Assembly (NCBI RefSeq): GCF_051401765.1
Contig: NW_027480422.1
Span: 24,446,001 to 24,510,000 of the forward strand
DNA length: 64,000 bases
Direction: 5' to 3'
Source: Calliopsis andreniformis
Taxonomy: Eukaryota; Arthropoda; Insecta; Hymenoptera; Andrenidae
Shown: positions 41,588-55,191 of the stretch, piece by piece
How the letters are laid out: every line of letters begins with the position of its first letter
How positions within the stretch are numbered: the first letter of the stretch is position 1
Position numbers and translations under genes: made by a program
Notes under the pieces: generated by a model
Seen by the model: the letters and a program-made list of their open reading frames with translations, nothing else
What the model was told of the DNA's origin: nothing
Databases searched by the model: none

Positions 41588-44500
41588 AAAACGAATAATT
41601 GCAATCGGTGTGAAGGTAATGGTCATTTCGACGTTCCCGGCAACCTAGGCTTCACTCTAGGGCGTTCCTCCACCAGATCGAATTGTTAGGGCCTAAGAAG
41701 TCAACGCCAGAAGGATAAAACACAATATAAATGCAACAGTTTTTCCATCGTATAAAACGAATAATTGCATCCAGCGTGAAAGTAATGGACATTTCTACGT
41801 TCCGGGCAACCTAGGGTTCACTCTAGGGCGTTGCACCACCAGATCGAGTAGCTAGGAATTTAGAAGTCAACGCCCGAAGCATAAAATATAATAAAGATAC
41901 AAGAGTTTTTCCATCGTATAAGAGGAGTAATTGCAACCAGTGTGAAAGTGGTGGTCATTTCTACGTTCCGGGCAACCTAGGCTTCACTCTAGGTCGTTGT
42001 TCCACCACATCGGATTGTTAGGGCCTTGGAAGTCAACGCCAGAAGCGTAAAATACATAACCGATGCAACAGTTTTTCCATCGTATAAAACGAATAATTGC
42101 AACCGGTGTGAAAGTTATGGTCACTTCTACGTTCCGGGCAACCTAGGCTTCGCTCTAGGGCGTTGCTTCACCAGATCGAATAGTTAGGGCCTAGGAAGTC
42201 AACGCCAGAAGCATAAAACAGAATATAAATACGACTGCCGTTCCATCGTATAAAACGAACAATTGCTGCCAATGTGAAAGTGATAGTCATTTCTACGCTC
42301 CGGGCAACCTAGGCTTCACGCTAGGGCGTTGTTCCACAACATCGAATTGTTACGGCCTTGGAAGTCAACGCCAGAATCATAAAATACAAAACAGATACAA
42401 CAGTTTTTCCATCGTATGGAACGAATAATTGCAATCGGTGTGAAGGTAATGGTCACTTCTACGTTCCGGGCAACCTAGGGTTCACTCTAGGGCGTTGCAC
42501 CACCAGATCGAGTAGCTGGGAATTTAGAAGTCAACGCCCGAAGCATAAAATACAATGAAGATACAACAGCTTTTCATCGTATAGCAGGTATAATTGCAAC
42601 CAGTGTGAAAGTAATGGTCATTTCTACGTTCCGGGCAAACTAGGCTTCACTCTAGCGCGTTGCTCCACCAGATCGCATAGCTAGGGCCTTAGAAGTCTAC
42701 TCCGGTAGCATAAAATACAATAAAAATACAACAGTCTTTCCATCGTATAACAGGTATAACTGGAACCAGTGTGAAAGTACTGATCATTTCTACGTTCCGG
42801 GCAACATAGGCTTCACACTAGCGCGTTTCTCCACCAGATAGAATAGCTAGGGACTTGGAATTCAACGCTTGAAGCATAAAATACAATAAAGATACAACAG
42901 TTTTTCCATCGTATAACAGGAGTAATTGCAACCAGTGTGAAAGTGATGGTCATTTTGACGTTCTGGGCGACCTAGGCTTCGCTCTAGGGCGTTGCTCCAC
43001 GTGATCGAATTGTTAGGGCCTTAGAAGTCAACGCCAGAAGCGTAAAATACAAAACAAATGCAACAGTTTTTCCATCGTATAAAGCGAATAATTGCAACCG
43101 GTGTGAAATTTATGGTCATTTCTACGTTCCGTGCAACCCAGGATTCAATCTAGGGCGTTGTTTCACCACATCGAATAGCTACGGCCTTAGAAGTCAACGC
43201 CCGAAGCATAAAATAGAATAAAGATACAACAGTTTTTCCATCGTATAGCAGGAGTAACTGCAACCAGTGTGAATGTGATGGTCATTTCTACGTTCTGGGC
43301 GACCTAGGCTTCACTCTAGGTCGTTGTTCCACCAGATCGAATCGTTAGGGCCTTAGAAGTCAACGCCAGAAGCGTAAAATATAAAACAAATGCAACAGCT
43401 TTTCCATCGTATAAAGCGAATAATTGCAACCGGTGTGAAATTTATGGTCATTTCTACGTTCAGGGAATCCTAGGCTTCACTCTAGGGCGTTGCTTGACCA
43501 CATGGAATAGTTAGGGTCTTAGAAGTCAACGCCCGAAGCAAAAATACAATGAAAGTGCAACAGTTTTTCCAACGTATAACACGAATAATTGCAACCACTA
43601 TGAAAGTGATAGTCATTTCTAGGTTGTGGGCAAACTAGGCTTCACTCTAGGGCGTTGCTCCACCAGATCGAATAGCAAGGGCCTTAGAAGTCAACGCCCG
43701 AAGCATAAAATACAATAAAAATGCAACAGTCTTTCCATCGTATAACACGAATAATGGCAACCAGTATGAAAGTGGTAGTCATATCTACGTTCTGGGCAAC
43801 CTAGGCTTCGCTCTAGGGCGTTGCTCGACCAGATCGAATAGTTAGGGCCTAAGAAGTCAACTCCAGAAGCATAAAACAGAATATAAATACAACAGATGTT
43901 ACATCGTATAAAATGAATAATTGCAAACAGTGTGAAAGTGATGGTCATTTCTTCGTTCCGGGCAACCTAGGCTTCAATCCAGGGCGCTGTTCAGGCAGAT
44001 CGAATAATTAGGGCCTAAGAAGTCAACGCCAGAAGCATAAAACACAATATAAATACAACAGCTTTTCCATCGTATAAAACGGATAATTGCAACCAGTGTG
44101 AAGGTAATGGCCATTTCTACGTTCCCGGCAACCTAGGCTTCACTCTAGGGCGTTGCTCCATCATATCGAATAGCTAGGGGCTTAGAATTCAACGCCAGAA
44201 GCATAAAATACTATATAAATACAACAGATTTTCCATCCTATAAAACGAATAATTGCAACCAGTGCGAAAGTTATGGTCATTTCTACATTCCGGGCAACCT
44301 AGGCTTCACTCTAGGGCGTTGCACCACCAGATCGAATATCTAGGGCCTTAGAAGTCTACGCCCGGAGCATAAAAAGCAAAATAAATACAACAGTTTTTCC
44401 ATTGTATAAAACGAATAATTGCAACCGGTGTGAAAGTTATGGTCACTTCTACGTTCCGTGCAACCTAGGCTTCACTCTAGGGCGTTGCTCCACCAGATCG

Positions 44501-45988
44501 AATAGTTACGGCCTAAGAAGTCAACGCCAGAAGCATGAAACACAATATAAATGCAACAGTTTTGCCATCGTATAAAACGAATAATTGCATCCAGCGTGAA
44601 AGTAATGGACATTTCTACGTTCCGGGCAACCTAGGGTTCACTCTAGGGCGTTGCACCACCAGATCGAGTATCTAGGAATTTAGAAGTCAACGCCCGAAGT
44701 ATAAATTACAATAAAGATACAACAGTTTTTCCATCGTATAAGAGGAGTAATTGCAACCAGTGTGAAAGTGATGGTCATTTCTACGTTCCGGGCAACCTAG
44801 GCTTCACTCTAGGTCGTTGTTCCACCACATACAATTGTTAGGGCCTTGGAAGTCAACGCCAGAATCATAAAATACAAAACAAATGCAACAGTTCTTCCAT
44901 CGTAAGAAACGAATAATTGCAACCGGTGTGAAAGTTATGGTCATTTCTACGTTCCGGGCAACCTAGGCTTCACTCTAGGGCGTTGCTCCACCAGATCGAA
45001 TAGTTAGGGCCTAAGAAGTCAACGCCAGAAGCATAAAACAGAATATAAATAAGACAGCCGATCCATCGTATAGAACGAATAATTGCAGCTAATGTGAAAG
45101 TGATAGTCATTTCTACGCTCCGGGCAACCTAGGTTTCACTCTAGGGCGTTGTTCCACAACATCAAATTGTTAGGGCCTTGGAAGTCAACGCCAGAATCAT
45201 AAAATACAAAACAGATACAACAGTTTTTCCATCGTATGAAACGAATAATTGCAACCAATGTGAAAGTGATAGTCATTTCTACGTTCCGGGCTACCTAGGC
45301 TTCACTCTAGGGAGTTGGTCCACCACATCGAATAGCTACGGCCTTAGAAGTCAACGCCAGAAGCATAAAATGCAATATAAATACAACAGTTTTTTCATCG
45401 TATAAAATGAATGATTGCAAACAGTGTGGATGTAATGACCATTTTTACGTTCCGGGCAACCTAGGCTTCACTATACGACGTTGATCCACCAGATCGAATA
45501 GCTAGCGACTTAGAAGTCAACGCCAGAAGCATAAAATACAATAAAAATACAACAGTTTTTCCGTCGTATAACAGGAATAATTGCAAGCAGTGTGAAAGTA
45601 ATGTTCATTTCTACGCTCCGGGCAACCTAGGCTTCACCCTAGGGCGTTGCTTCACCAGATCGAATAGCTAGGCACTTAGAATTCAACGCCAGAAGCATAA
45701 AATACAATAAAAATACAACAGTTTTTCCATCGTATAACAGGAATAATTGCATCCAGCGTGATAGTAATGGCCATTTCTACATTCCGGGCAACCTTTCCTC
45801 CACTCTAGGGCGTTGATCCACCAGATCAAATAGCTAGGGCCTTAGAAGTCAACGACCGAAGCATAAAATACAATAGGAATGCAACAGTTTTTCCATCGTA
45901 TAACACGAATAATTGCATCCAGAGTGAAAGTAATGGCCATTTCTACGTTCCGGGCAACCTGGGCTTCGCTCTAGGGCGTTGCTCCACC
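41588..45988 (-). repeat. HOR-A, copy 3 (truncated)
   Basis: Matches copy 2 at 9,124 bp to about 45988, then diverges inside a monomer (ccaccag here against ccaccat in copy 2). The last kilobase carries several substitutions relative to copies 1 and 2. Some of these are shared with the monomers at 46165-46365, which lie exactly 7 monomers (1,162 bp) downstream of 45003-45203. Confidence 0.9.
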
Positions 45989-48900
45989 AGATCGAATAGT
46001 TAGGGGCTTGGAAGTCAACGCCCGAAGCATAAAATACCATAAAGATACAACAGTTTTTCGATCGTATAACAGGAGTGATTGCAACCAGTGTGAAAGTGAT
46101 GGTCATTTCCACGTTCCGGGCAACCTAGACTTCGCTCTAGGGCATTGCTCCACCAGATCGAATAGTTAGGGCCTAAGAAGTCAACGCCAGAAGCATAAAA
46201 CAGAATATAAATAAGACAGCCGATCCATCGTATAGAACGAATAATTGCAGCCAATGTGAAAGTGATAGTCATTTCTACGCTCCGGGCAACCTAGGCTTCA
46301 CTCTAGGGCGTTGTTCCACAACATCAAATTGTTAGGGCCTTGGAACTCAACGCCAGAATCATAAAATACAAAACAGATACAGCAGTTTTTCCATCGTATG
46401 AAACGAATAATTGCAATCGGTGTGAAGGTAAAGGTCATTTCTACGTTCCGGGCAACCTAGGCATCACTCTAGTGCGTTGCTCCACCAGATCGAATAGTTA
46501 GGGCCTAAGAAGTCAACGCGCGGAGCATAAAATAAAATAAAAATACAACTGTTTTTCCATCGTATAACACGAATAACTGCAACCAGTGTGAAAGTCATAG
46601 TCATTTCTACATTCCGGGCAACCTAGGCTTCATCTAGGGCGTTGCTCCAACAGATCGAATAGTTAGGGTCTAAGAAGTCAACGCCCGAAGCATAAAATAC
46701 AATAAAGATACAACAGTGTTTCCAACGTATAAAAGTAGTAACAGCAACCAGTGTGATAGTAACGGCCATTTCTACGTTCCGGGCAACCTAGCCTTCACTC
46801 TAGGGCGTTGCTCCACCAGATGGAATAGTTAGGGCCCTAGAAGTCAACGCCCGAAGCATAAAATACAATAAGGATACAACAGTTTTTCCTTCGCGTAACT
46901 GGAGTATTAGCAACCAGTGTGAAAGTGATGGTCATTTCTACGTTCCGGGCAACCTATGCTTCGCTCTAGGGCGTCCCTCCACCAGATCGAATAGCTGGCG
47001 ACTTAGAAGTCAACGCCAGAAGCATAAATACAATAAAAATGCAACAGTTTTTCCATCGTATAACAGGAATAATTGCATCCAGTGTGATAGTAATGGCCAT
47101 TTCTACGTTCCGGGCAACTTTGCCTTCACTCTAGGGCGTTGCCGCACCAGATCGAATAGTTAGGGCCTTAGAAGTCAACGCCCGAAGCATAAAATACAAT
47201 AAAAATACAATAGCTTTTTCATCGTATAAGATGAATAATTGCAATCAGTGTGATGGTAACGGTCATTTCTACGTTCCGGGCAACCTAGGCTTCGCTGCAG
47301 GGCGTTGCTCCACCAGATTGAATGGTTAGGGCCTAAGAAGTCAACGCCAGAAGCATAAAACAGAATATATATACAACAGCTGTTTCATCGTATAAAACGC
47401 ATAATTGCATCCAATGTGAAAGTGATAGCCATTTCTACGTTCCGGGCAACCTAGGATTCAATCTAGGGCGTTGTTCCACCAGATCGAATAGCAAGGGCCT
47501 AAGAAGTCAGCGCCAGAAGCATAACATACAATATAAATACAACAGTGTTTCCATCGTATAAAACGAATAATTGGATCCAGTGTGAAAGTAATTGCCATTT
47601 CTGCGCTCCGGGCAACGTAGGCTTCACTCTAGGGCGTTGCTCCACCAGATCGAATAGCTAGGGACTTAGAATTCAACGCCAGAAGCATAAAATACAATAA
47701 AAATACAACAGTTTTTCCATCGTATAACAGGAATAATTGCATCCAGTGTGATAGTAATGGCCATTTCTACGTTCCGGGCAACCTATCCTTCACTCTAGGG
47801 CGTTGATCCACCAGATCAAATAGCTAGGGCCTTAGAAGTCAACGACCGAAGCATAAAATGCAATAAGAATGCAACAGTTTTTCCATCGCATAAAATGAAT
47901 AATTGCAATCAGTGTGAAGGTAATAGTCATTTCTACGCTCCGGGCAACCTAGGCTTCACTCTAGGGCGTTGCACCACCATATCGAATTGTTAGGTCCTAA
48001 GAAATCAACGCCTGAGGCATAAAATACAAAACAAATACAACAGTTTTTCCTTCGTATAAAACGAATAATTGCAACCGGTGTGAAAGTTATGGCCATTTCT
48101 ACGTTCCGGGCAACCTAAGCTTCGCTCTAGGGCGTTGCTCCACCAGAGCGAATAGTTAGGACCTTAGAAGTCAACGCCCTAAGCACAAAATACAATGAAA
48201 ATGCGACAGTTTTTCCATCGTATAAAATGAATAATTGCAATCAGTGTGAAGGTAATGGTCAGTTCTACGTTCCGTGCAACCTAGGCTTCACTCTAGGGCG
48301 TTGCTGCACCAGATCGAATAGTTAGGGCTTTAGAAGTCAACGCACGAAGCATAAAATACAATAAAGATACAACAGTTTTTCCATCGTATAACTGGAATAA
48401 TTGCAACCAGTGTGATAGTGATAGTCATTTCTACGTTCCGGTTAAGCTAGGCTTCAATCTAGGGCGTTTTCCCACCAGATCGATTAGTAGGGGCCTAAGA
48501 AGTCAACGCCAGAAGCATAAAATACAATATATGTACAACAGTTTGTCCATCGTATAAAACGAATAATTGGATCCTAGTGTGAAAGTAATTGCCATTTCTA
48601 CGTTCCGGGCAACCTAGGATTCAATCTAGGGCGTTGTTCCACCAGATCGAATAGCAAGGGCCTAAGAAGTCAGCGCCAGAAGCATAACATACAATATAAA
48701 TACAACAGTGTTTCCATCGTATAAAACGAATAATTGGATCCAGTGTGAAAGTAATTGCCATTTCTGCGCTCCGGGCAACCTAGGCTTCACTCTAGGGCGT
48801 TGCTCCACCAGATCGAATAGCTAGGGACTTAGAATTCAACGCCAGAAGCATAAAATACAATAAAAATACAACAGTTTTTCCATCGTATAACAGGAATAAT

Positions 48901-49763
48901 TGCATCCAGTGTGATAGTAATGGCCATTTCTACGTTCCGGGCAACCTATCCTTCACTCTAGGGCGTTGATCCACCAGATCAAATAGCTAGGGCCTTAGAA
49001 GTCAACGACCGAAGCATAAAATGCAATAAGAATGCAACAGTTTTTCCATCGCATAAAATGAATAATTGCAATCAGTGTGAAGGTAATAGTCATTTCTACG
49101 CTCCGGGCAACCTAGGCTTCACTCTAGGGCGTTGCACCACCATATCGAATTGTTAGGTCCTAAGAAATCAACGCCTGAGGCATAAAATACAAAACAAATA
49201 CAACAGTTTTTCCTTCGTATAAAACGAATAATTGCAACCGGTGTGAAAGTTATGGCCATTTCTACGTTCCGGGCAACCTATGCTTCATTCTAGGGCGTTG
49301 CCCCACCAGATCGAGTAGTTAGGGCCTTAGAAGTCAACGACCGAAGCATAAAATACAATAAAGATACAACAGTGTTTCCAACGTATAAAAGTAGTAATAG
49401 CAACCAGTGTGATAGTAACGGCCATTTCTAAGTTCCGGGCAACCTAGCCTTCACTCTAGGGCGTTGCTCCACCAGATGGAATAGTTTGGGCCTTAGAAGT
49501 CAACGCCCGAAGCATAAAATACAATAAGGATACAACAGTTTTTCCATCGCGTAACTGGAGTAATAGCAACCAGTGTGAAAGTGATGGTCATTTCTACGTT
49601 CCGGGCAACCTATGCTTCGCTCTAGGGCGTTGCTCCACCAGATCGAATAGCTAGCGACTTACAAGTCAACGCCCGGAGCATAAAATACAATAAAAATACA
49701 ACTGTTCTTCCATCGCATAAATTGAATAATTGCAATCAGTGTGCAGGTAATGGTCATTTCAAC

Positions 49764-49929
49764 GTTCCGGGCAACCTAGGCTTCACTCTAGGGCGTTGCT
49801 CCACCAGATCGAATAGTTAGGGCCTTAGAAGTCAACGCCCGAAGCATAAAATACAATAAAAATACAATAGCTTTTTCATCGTATAAAATGAATAATTGCA
49901 ATCAGTGTGATGGTAACGGTCATTTCTAC
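49764..49929 (-). repeat. Representative satellite monomer close to the consensus
   Basis: One 166-bp unit from a gttccggg start to the next. In order it contains: the palindromic CCTAGG (49775-49780), a CTAGGG (49788-49793), the dyad arms GGCGTTG (49792-49798) and CAACGCC (49833-49839), then an AT-rich stretch with AAAA and AAAAA tracts about 10-11 bp apart, a pyrimidine run before atcgtata, and a gtcatttctac tail. The unit is close to nucleosome-plus-linker length, which is typical of centromeric satellites, but function is inference. It is given as a reference unit for reading the other entries. Confidence 0.9.
49792..49839. repeat. Conserved 48-bp inverted repeat inside the monomer (example)
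   Basis: GGCGTTG and CAACGCC are perfect 7-bp reverse complements separated by 34 bp. The pair is present in a large share of monomers on both sides of the orientation switch. A second, overlapping imperfect dyad uses the same GTTG: CAACCTAG upstream (49772-49779 here) against CTAGGGCGTTG (49788-49798). The two hairpins would compete for the same arm. Dyads are a known property of many centromeric satellites lacking a CENP-B box; any role here is inference. Confidence 0.75.
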
Positions 49930-50710
49930 GTTCCGGGCAACCTAGGCTTCGCTGTAGGGCGATGCTCCACCAGATTGAATAGTTAGGGCCTAAGAAGTAA
50001 ACGCCAGAAGCATAACACAGAATATATATACAACAGCTGTTTCATCGTATAAAACGCATAATTGCATCCAATGTGAAAGTGATAGCCATTTCTACGTTCC
50101 GGGCAACCTAGGATTCAATCTAGGGCGTTGTTCCACCAGATCGAATAGCAAGGGCCTAAGAAGTCAGCGCCAGAAGCATAACATACAATATAAATACAAC
50201 AGTGTTTCCATCGTATAAAACGAATAATTGCATCCAGTGTCAAAGTAATGGCCATTTCTACGTTCCGGGCAACCTAGGCTTCACTCTAGCGCGTTGCTCC
50301 ACCAGATCGAATAGTTAGGGTCTTTGAAGTCATCGCCCGAAGCATAAAATACAATGAAAATGCAACGGTTTTTCCATCGTATAACACGAATAATTGCAGC
50401 CAGTGTAAAAGTGAGAGTCGTTTCAACGTTCCGGGCAAGCTAGGCTTCACTGTAGGGTGTTGCTCCACCAGATCGGATAGCTGGGGCCATAGATGTCTAC
50501 GCCCTGAGCATAAAATACAATAAAAATACAACTGTTTTTCCATCGCATAAAATGAATAAATGCAATCAGTGTGAAGGTAATGGTCATTTCTACGTTCCGT
50601 GCAACCTAGGCTTGACTCTAGGGCGTTGCTGCACCAGATCGAATAGTTAGGGCCTTAGAAGTCAACGCACGAAGCATAAAATACAATAAAGATACAACAG
50701 TTTTTCCATC

Positions 50711-53700
50711 GTATTTAATGTATGTTTGCAAACAGTGTGAAATTAAAGGTCACTTCTACGTTCCGGGCAACCTAGGCTTAACTGTAGGGCGCTGCTCCAC
50801 CAGATCGAATTGGTTAGGGCCTTAGAAGTCAACGCCCGAAGCATGAAATACAAAATAAATACAACAGATTTTCCATCGTATCAAATGAATAATCGCAAAC
50901 AGTGTGAAGGTAATGGTCATTTATACGTTCCGGGCAACCTAGGCTTCACTCTAGGGCGTTGCTACACCAGATCGAATAGTCAGGGCCTCAGAAGTCAACG
51001 CCATAAGCATAAAATACGATATAAATACAACAGCTTTTCCATCGTATATAATGTACATTTGCAAACAGTCTGAAAGTAAAGGTCATTTCTACGTTCCGGG
51101 CAACCTAGGCTTAACTGTAGGGCGTTGCTCCACCAGATCGAATAGTTAGGGCCTTAGAAGTCAACGCCCGAAACATAAAATACAAAATAAATAGAACAGT
51201 TCTTCCATTGTATAAAACGAATAATTGAAACCAGTGTGAACGTTATGGTCATTTCTACGTTCCGGGCAACCTTGGCTTAACTCCTGGGCGTTGCTCCACC
51301 AGATCGAATAGTTAGGGACTTTGAATACAACGCCAGAAGCATAAAATACAATAAAAAGGCAACAGCTCTTCCATTGTATAACAGGAATAACTGCAACCAG
51401 TGTGAAAGTACCTGTGATTTCTATGTTCCGGGTAACCTAGGCTTCACTCTAGGGCGTTGCTCCACCAGATCGAATAGCTAGGGACTTAGAATTCAACGCC
51501 AGAAGAATCAAATACAACTTAAGTACAACAGCTTTACCATCGTATAAAATGAATAATCGCAAGCAGTGTGAAGGTAATGGTCACTTCCACGTTCCGGACA
51601 AGCTAGACTTCACTCTAGGGCGTTGCTCTACCAGATCGAATAGTTAGGGCCTAAGAAGTCAACGCCAGAAGCGTAAAATACAATATAAGTACAACAGTTT
51701 TTCCCTTGTATAACAGGAATAATTGCAACCAGTGTGAAAGCTATGGTCATTTCTACGTTCCGGGCAACCTAGGCTCCACTCTAGGGCGTTGCTCCACCAC
51801 ATCGAATAGCTAGGGCCTTAGAAGTCAACGCCAGAAGCATAAAATACGATATATGTACAACAGTCTTTCCATCGTATAGAATAAATAATTGCAACCAGTG
51901 CGCAAGTAATGGTCATTTCTACGTTCCGAGCAACCTAGGTTTCGCTCTATGGCGTTGCTCCACCACATCGAATAGTTAGGGCCTTAGAAGTCAATGCCAG
52001 AAGCATAAAATACAATATAAATACAACAGTTTTTTCATCGTCTAACAGGAATAATTGCAACAAGCCTGAAGGTAATGGTCATTTCTACGTTCCGGGCAAC
52101 CTAGGCTTAACTGTAGGGCGTTGCTCCACCAGATCGAATAGTTAGGGCCTTAGATGCCAACGCCCGAAGCATAAAATACAAAATAAATAGAACAGTTCTT
52201 CCATTGTATAAAACGAATAATTGAAACCAGTGTGAATGTTATGGTCATTTCTACGTTCCGGGCAACCTTGGCTTAACTCCTGGGCGTTGCTCCACCAGAT
52301 CGAATAGTTAGGGACTTAGAATACAACGCCAGAAGCATAAAATACAATAAAAATGCAACAGTTTTTCCATTGTATAACAGGAGTAACTGCAACCAGTGTG
52401 AAAGTACTGGTCATTTTTACGTTCCGGGTAGCCTAGGCTTCACTCTAGGGCGTTGCTCCTCCAGATCGAATAGCTAGGGACTTAGAATTCAACGCCAGAA
52501 GAAAAAAATACAACTTAAGTACAACAGTTTTACCATCGTATTAAATGAATAATCGCAAACAGTTTGAAGGTAATGGTCACTTCCACGTTCCCGGCAGCCC
52601 AGGCTTAACTGTAGGGCGTTGCTCCACCAGATCGCATAGTTAGGGACTTAGAATTCAACGCAAGAAACATAAAATACAATAAATATGCAAAAGTTTTTCC
52701 GTCGAATAACAGGAATAACTGCAACCAGTGTGAAAGTACTGGTCATTTCTACGTTCCGGGCAACCTAGGCTTCACTCTTGGGCGTTGCTCCATCACATCG
52801 AATAGTTACGGCCTTAGAACTCAACTCCAGAAGCATAAAATACAATATAAATACAACAGCAATTCCATCGTATAAAATGATTGATTGCAAACAGTGTAAA
52901 AGTTATGGTCATTTCTACTTTCCGGGCATCCTAGGCTTAACTCTAGGGCATGTTCCACCAGATTGAGTAGTTAGGGACTTTGAATTCAACGCCAGAAGCA
53001 TAAAATACAATAAAAATGCAATAGCTTTTCAATCGTATAAAAGGAATAACTGCAACCAGTGTGAAAGTACTGGTCATTTCTACGTTCCGGGTAACCTAGG
53101 CTTCACCATAGGGCGTTGCTCCACCAGATCGAGCAGCTAGGGAGTTAGAATTCAACGCCAGAAGAATAAAATACAACCTAAGTACAACAGTTTTTCCATT
53201 GTATAAAACGAATAATTGAAACCAGTGTGAAAGTTATGATCTTGTCTACGTTCCACGCAACCTGGGCTTCACCTCAGGGCGTTGCTCCACCAGATCCAAT
53301 AGTTAGGACCTAAGAAGTCGGCGCCAGAAGCATAAAATACAAAATAGATACAACATTTTTTTCATCGTATATAATGTATATTTGCAAACAGTGTGAAAGT
53401 AAATGCTATTTCTACGTTCTGGCCAACCTAGGCTTAGCTGTAGGGCGTTGCTCCACCAGGTCGCATAGTTAGGGACATAGAATTTAACGCCAGAATCATA
53501 AAATACAATAAAGATGCAACAGTTATTCCATCGTATAACAGGAATAATTGCAACCAGTGTGAAGGTAATGGTCTTTTCTATGTTCCGGGCAACCTAGGCT
53601 TCACTCTAGGGCGTCCTTCCACCAGATCGGATAGTTAGGGCCTAAGAAGTCAACGCCAGAAGCATAAAATACAATATAAATACAACAGCTTTACCATCGT

Positions 53701-55191
53701 ATTTAATGTATGTTTGCAAACAGTGTGAAATTAAAGGTCACTTCTACGTTCCGGGCAACCTAGGCTTAACTGTAGGGCGTTGCTCCACCAGATCGAATAG
53801 TTAGGGCCTTAGAAGTCAACGCCCGAAACATAAAATACAAAATAAATAGAAAGGTTCTTCCATTGTATAAAACGAATAATTGAAACCAGTGTGAACGTTA
53901 TGGTCATTTCTACGTTCCGGGCAACCTTGGCTTAACTCCTGGGCGTTGCTCCACCAGACCGAATAGTTATGGACTTTGAATACAACGCCAGAAGCATAAA
54001 ATACAATAAAAAGGCAACAGCTCTTCCATTGCATAACAGGAATAACTGCAACCAGTGTGAAAGTACTGGTGATTTCTATGTTCCGGGTAACCTAGGCTTC
54101 ACTCTAGGGCGTTGCTCCACCAGATCGAATAGCTAGGGACTTAGAATTCAACGCCAGAAGAGTAAAATACAGCATAAGTATAACAGTTTTTCCATCGTAT
54201 AAAATGTATAATTGCAAGCAGTGTGAAGGTAATGGTCATTTCTACGTTCCGGGCAACCTAGGCTTTACTCTAGAGAATTGCTCCACCAGATAGAATAGCT
54301 GGGGACTTAGAATTCAACGCCATAAGCATGAAATACAAAATAAATACAACAGCTTTTCCATCGTATATAATGTATATTTGCAAACAGTGTGAAAGTTATG
54401 GTCATTTCTACTTTCCGGGCATCCTAGGCTTAACTCTAGGGCATGTTCCACCAGATTGGGTAGTTAGGGACTTTGAATTCAACGCCAGAAGCATAAAATA
54501 CAATAAAAATGCAACAGCTTTTCAATCGTATAAAAGGAATAACTGCAACCAGTGTGAAAGTACTGGTCATTTCTACGTTCCGGGTAACCTAGGCTTCACC
54601 CTAGGGCGTTGCTCCACCAGATCGAGCAGCTAGGGAGTTAGAATTCAACGCCAGAAGAATAAAATACAACCTAAGTACAACAGTTTTTCCATTGTATAAA
54701 ACGAATAATTGAAACCAGTGTGAAAGTTATGATCTTGTCTACGTTCCACGCAATCTGGGCTTCGCCTCAGGGCGTTGCTCCACCAGATCCAATAGTTAGG
54801 ACCTAAGAAGTCGGCGCCAGAAGCATAAAATACAAAATAGATACAACATTGTTTTCATCGTATGTAATGTATATTTGCAAACAGTGTGAAAGTAAAGGCT
54901 ATTTCTACGTTCTGGCCAACCTAGGCTTAGCTGTAGGGCGTTGCTCCACCAGGTCGCATAGTTAGGGACATAGAATTTAACGCCAGAATCATAAAATACA
55001 ATAAAGATGCAACAGTTATTCCATCGTATAACAGGAATAATTGCAACCAGTGTGAAGGTAATGGTCTTTTCTATGTTCCGGGCAACCTAGGCTTCACTCT
55101 AGGGCGTCCTTCCACCAGATCGGATAGTTAGGGCCTAAGAAGTCAACGCCAGAAGCATAAAATACAATATAAATACAACAGCTTTACCATC
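50711..55191 (-). repeat. HOR-B (4,480 bp, 27 monomers), copy 1
   Basis: Equals the sequence 4,480-4,481 bp downstream from about 50711 (gtatttaatgtatgtttgc). One extra base near 50808 (gaattggttag against gaatagttag) explains the 1-bp change in offset. Characteristic variants are atagaacagttcttcc, ggcttaactcctgggcg, ctagggcatgttccacc and cttaactgtagggcg. The gtatttaatgtatg monomer recurs inside the unit at 53699 (18 monomers on), so HOR-B also has nested structure. Confidence 0.93.

Larger units (their letters stand above)
45989..50710 (-). repeat. Inter-HOR array with 7-, 9- and 16-monomer blocks
   Basis: About 28 monomers. 47430-48112 matches 48593-49275 at 1,163 bp (7 monomers plus 1; the extra base is at about 48574, atcctagtgtg against atccagtgtg). 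46690-47575 corresponds to 49346-50232 at 2,656-2,657 bp (16 monomers), except for one replaced monomer in the middle. The marker ataacatacaatataaat occurs at 47521, 48684 and 50178. No other sequence type is present. Confidence 0.82.

Noticed and set aside
49846..49890. Phased A-tract bend or promoter-like TATA sequence (gcataaaatac) in each monomer
   Set aside because: Two A-tracts are 10-11 bp apart but the next ones are about 13 bp apart, so phasing is weak. The TATA-like string is part of the repeat and has no associated transcription unit that I can support.
49764..49929. CENP-B box
   Set aside because: The core pattern TTCGnnnnAnnCGGG was sought around the CGTTCCGGG segment. Even the variant monomer with catttcgacgttccggg (23376 region) misses the spacing by one base and lacks the central A.
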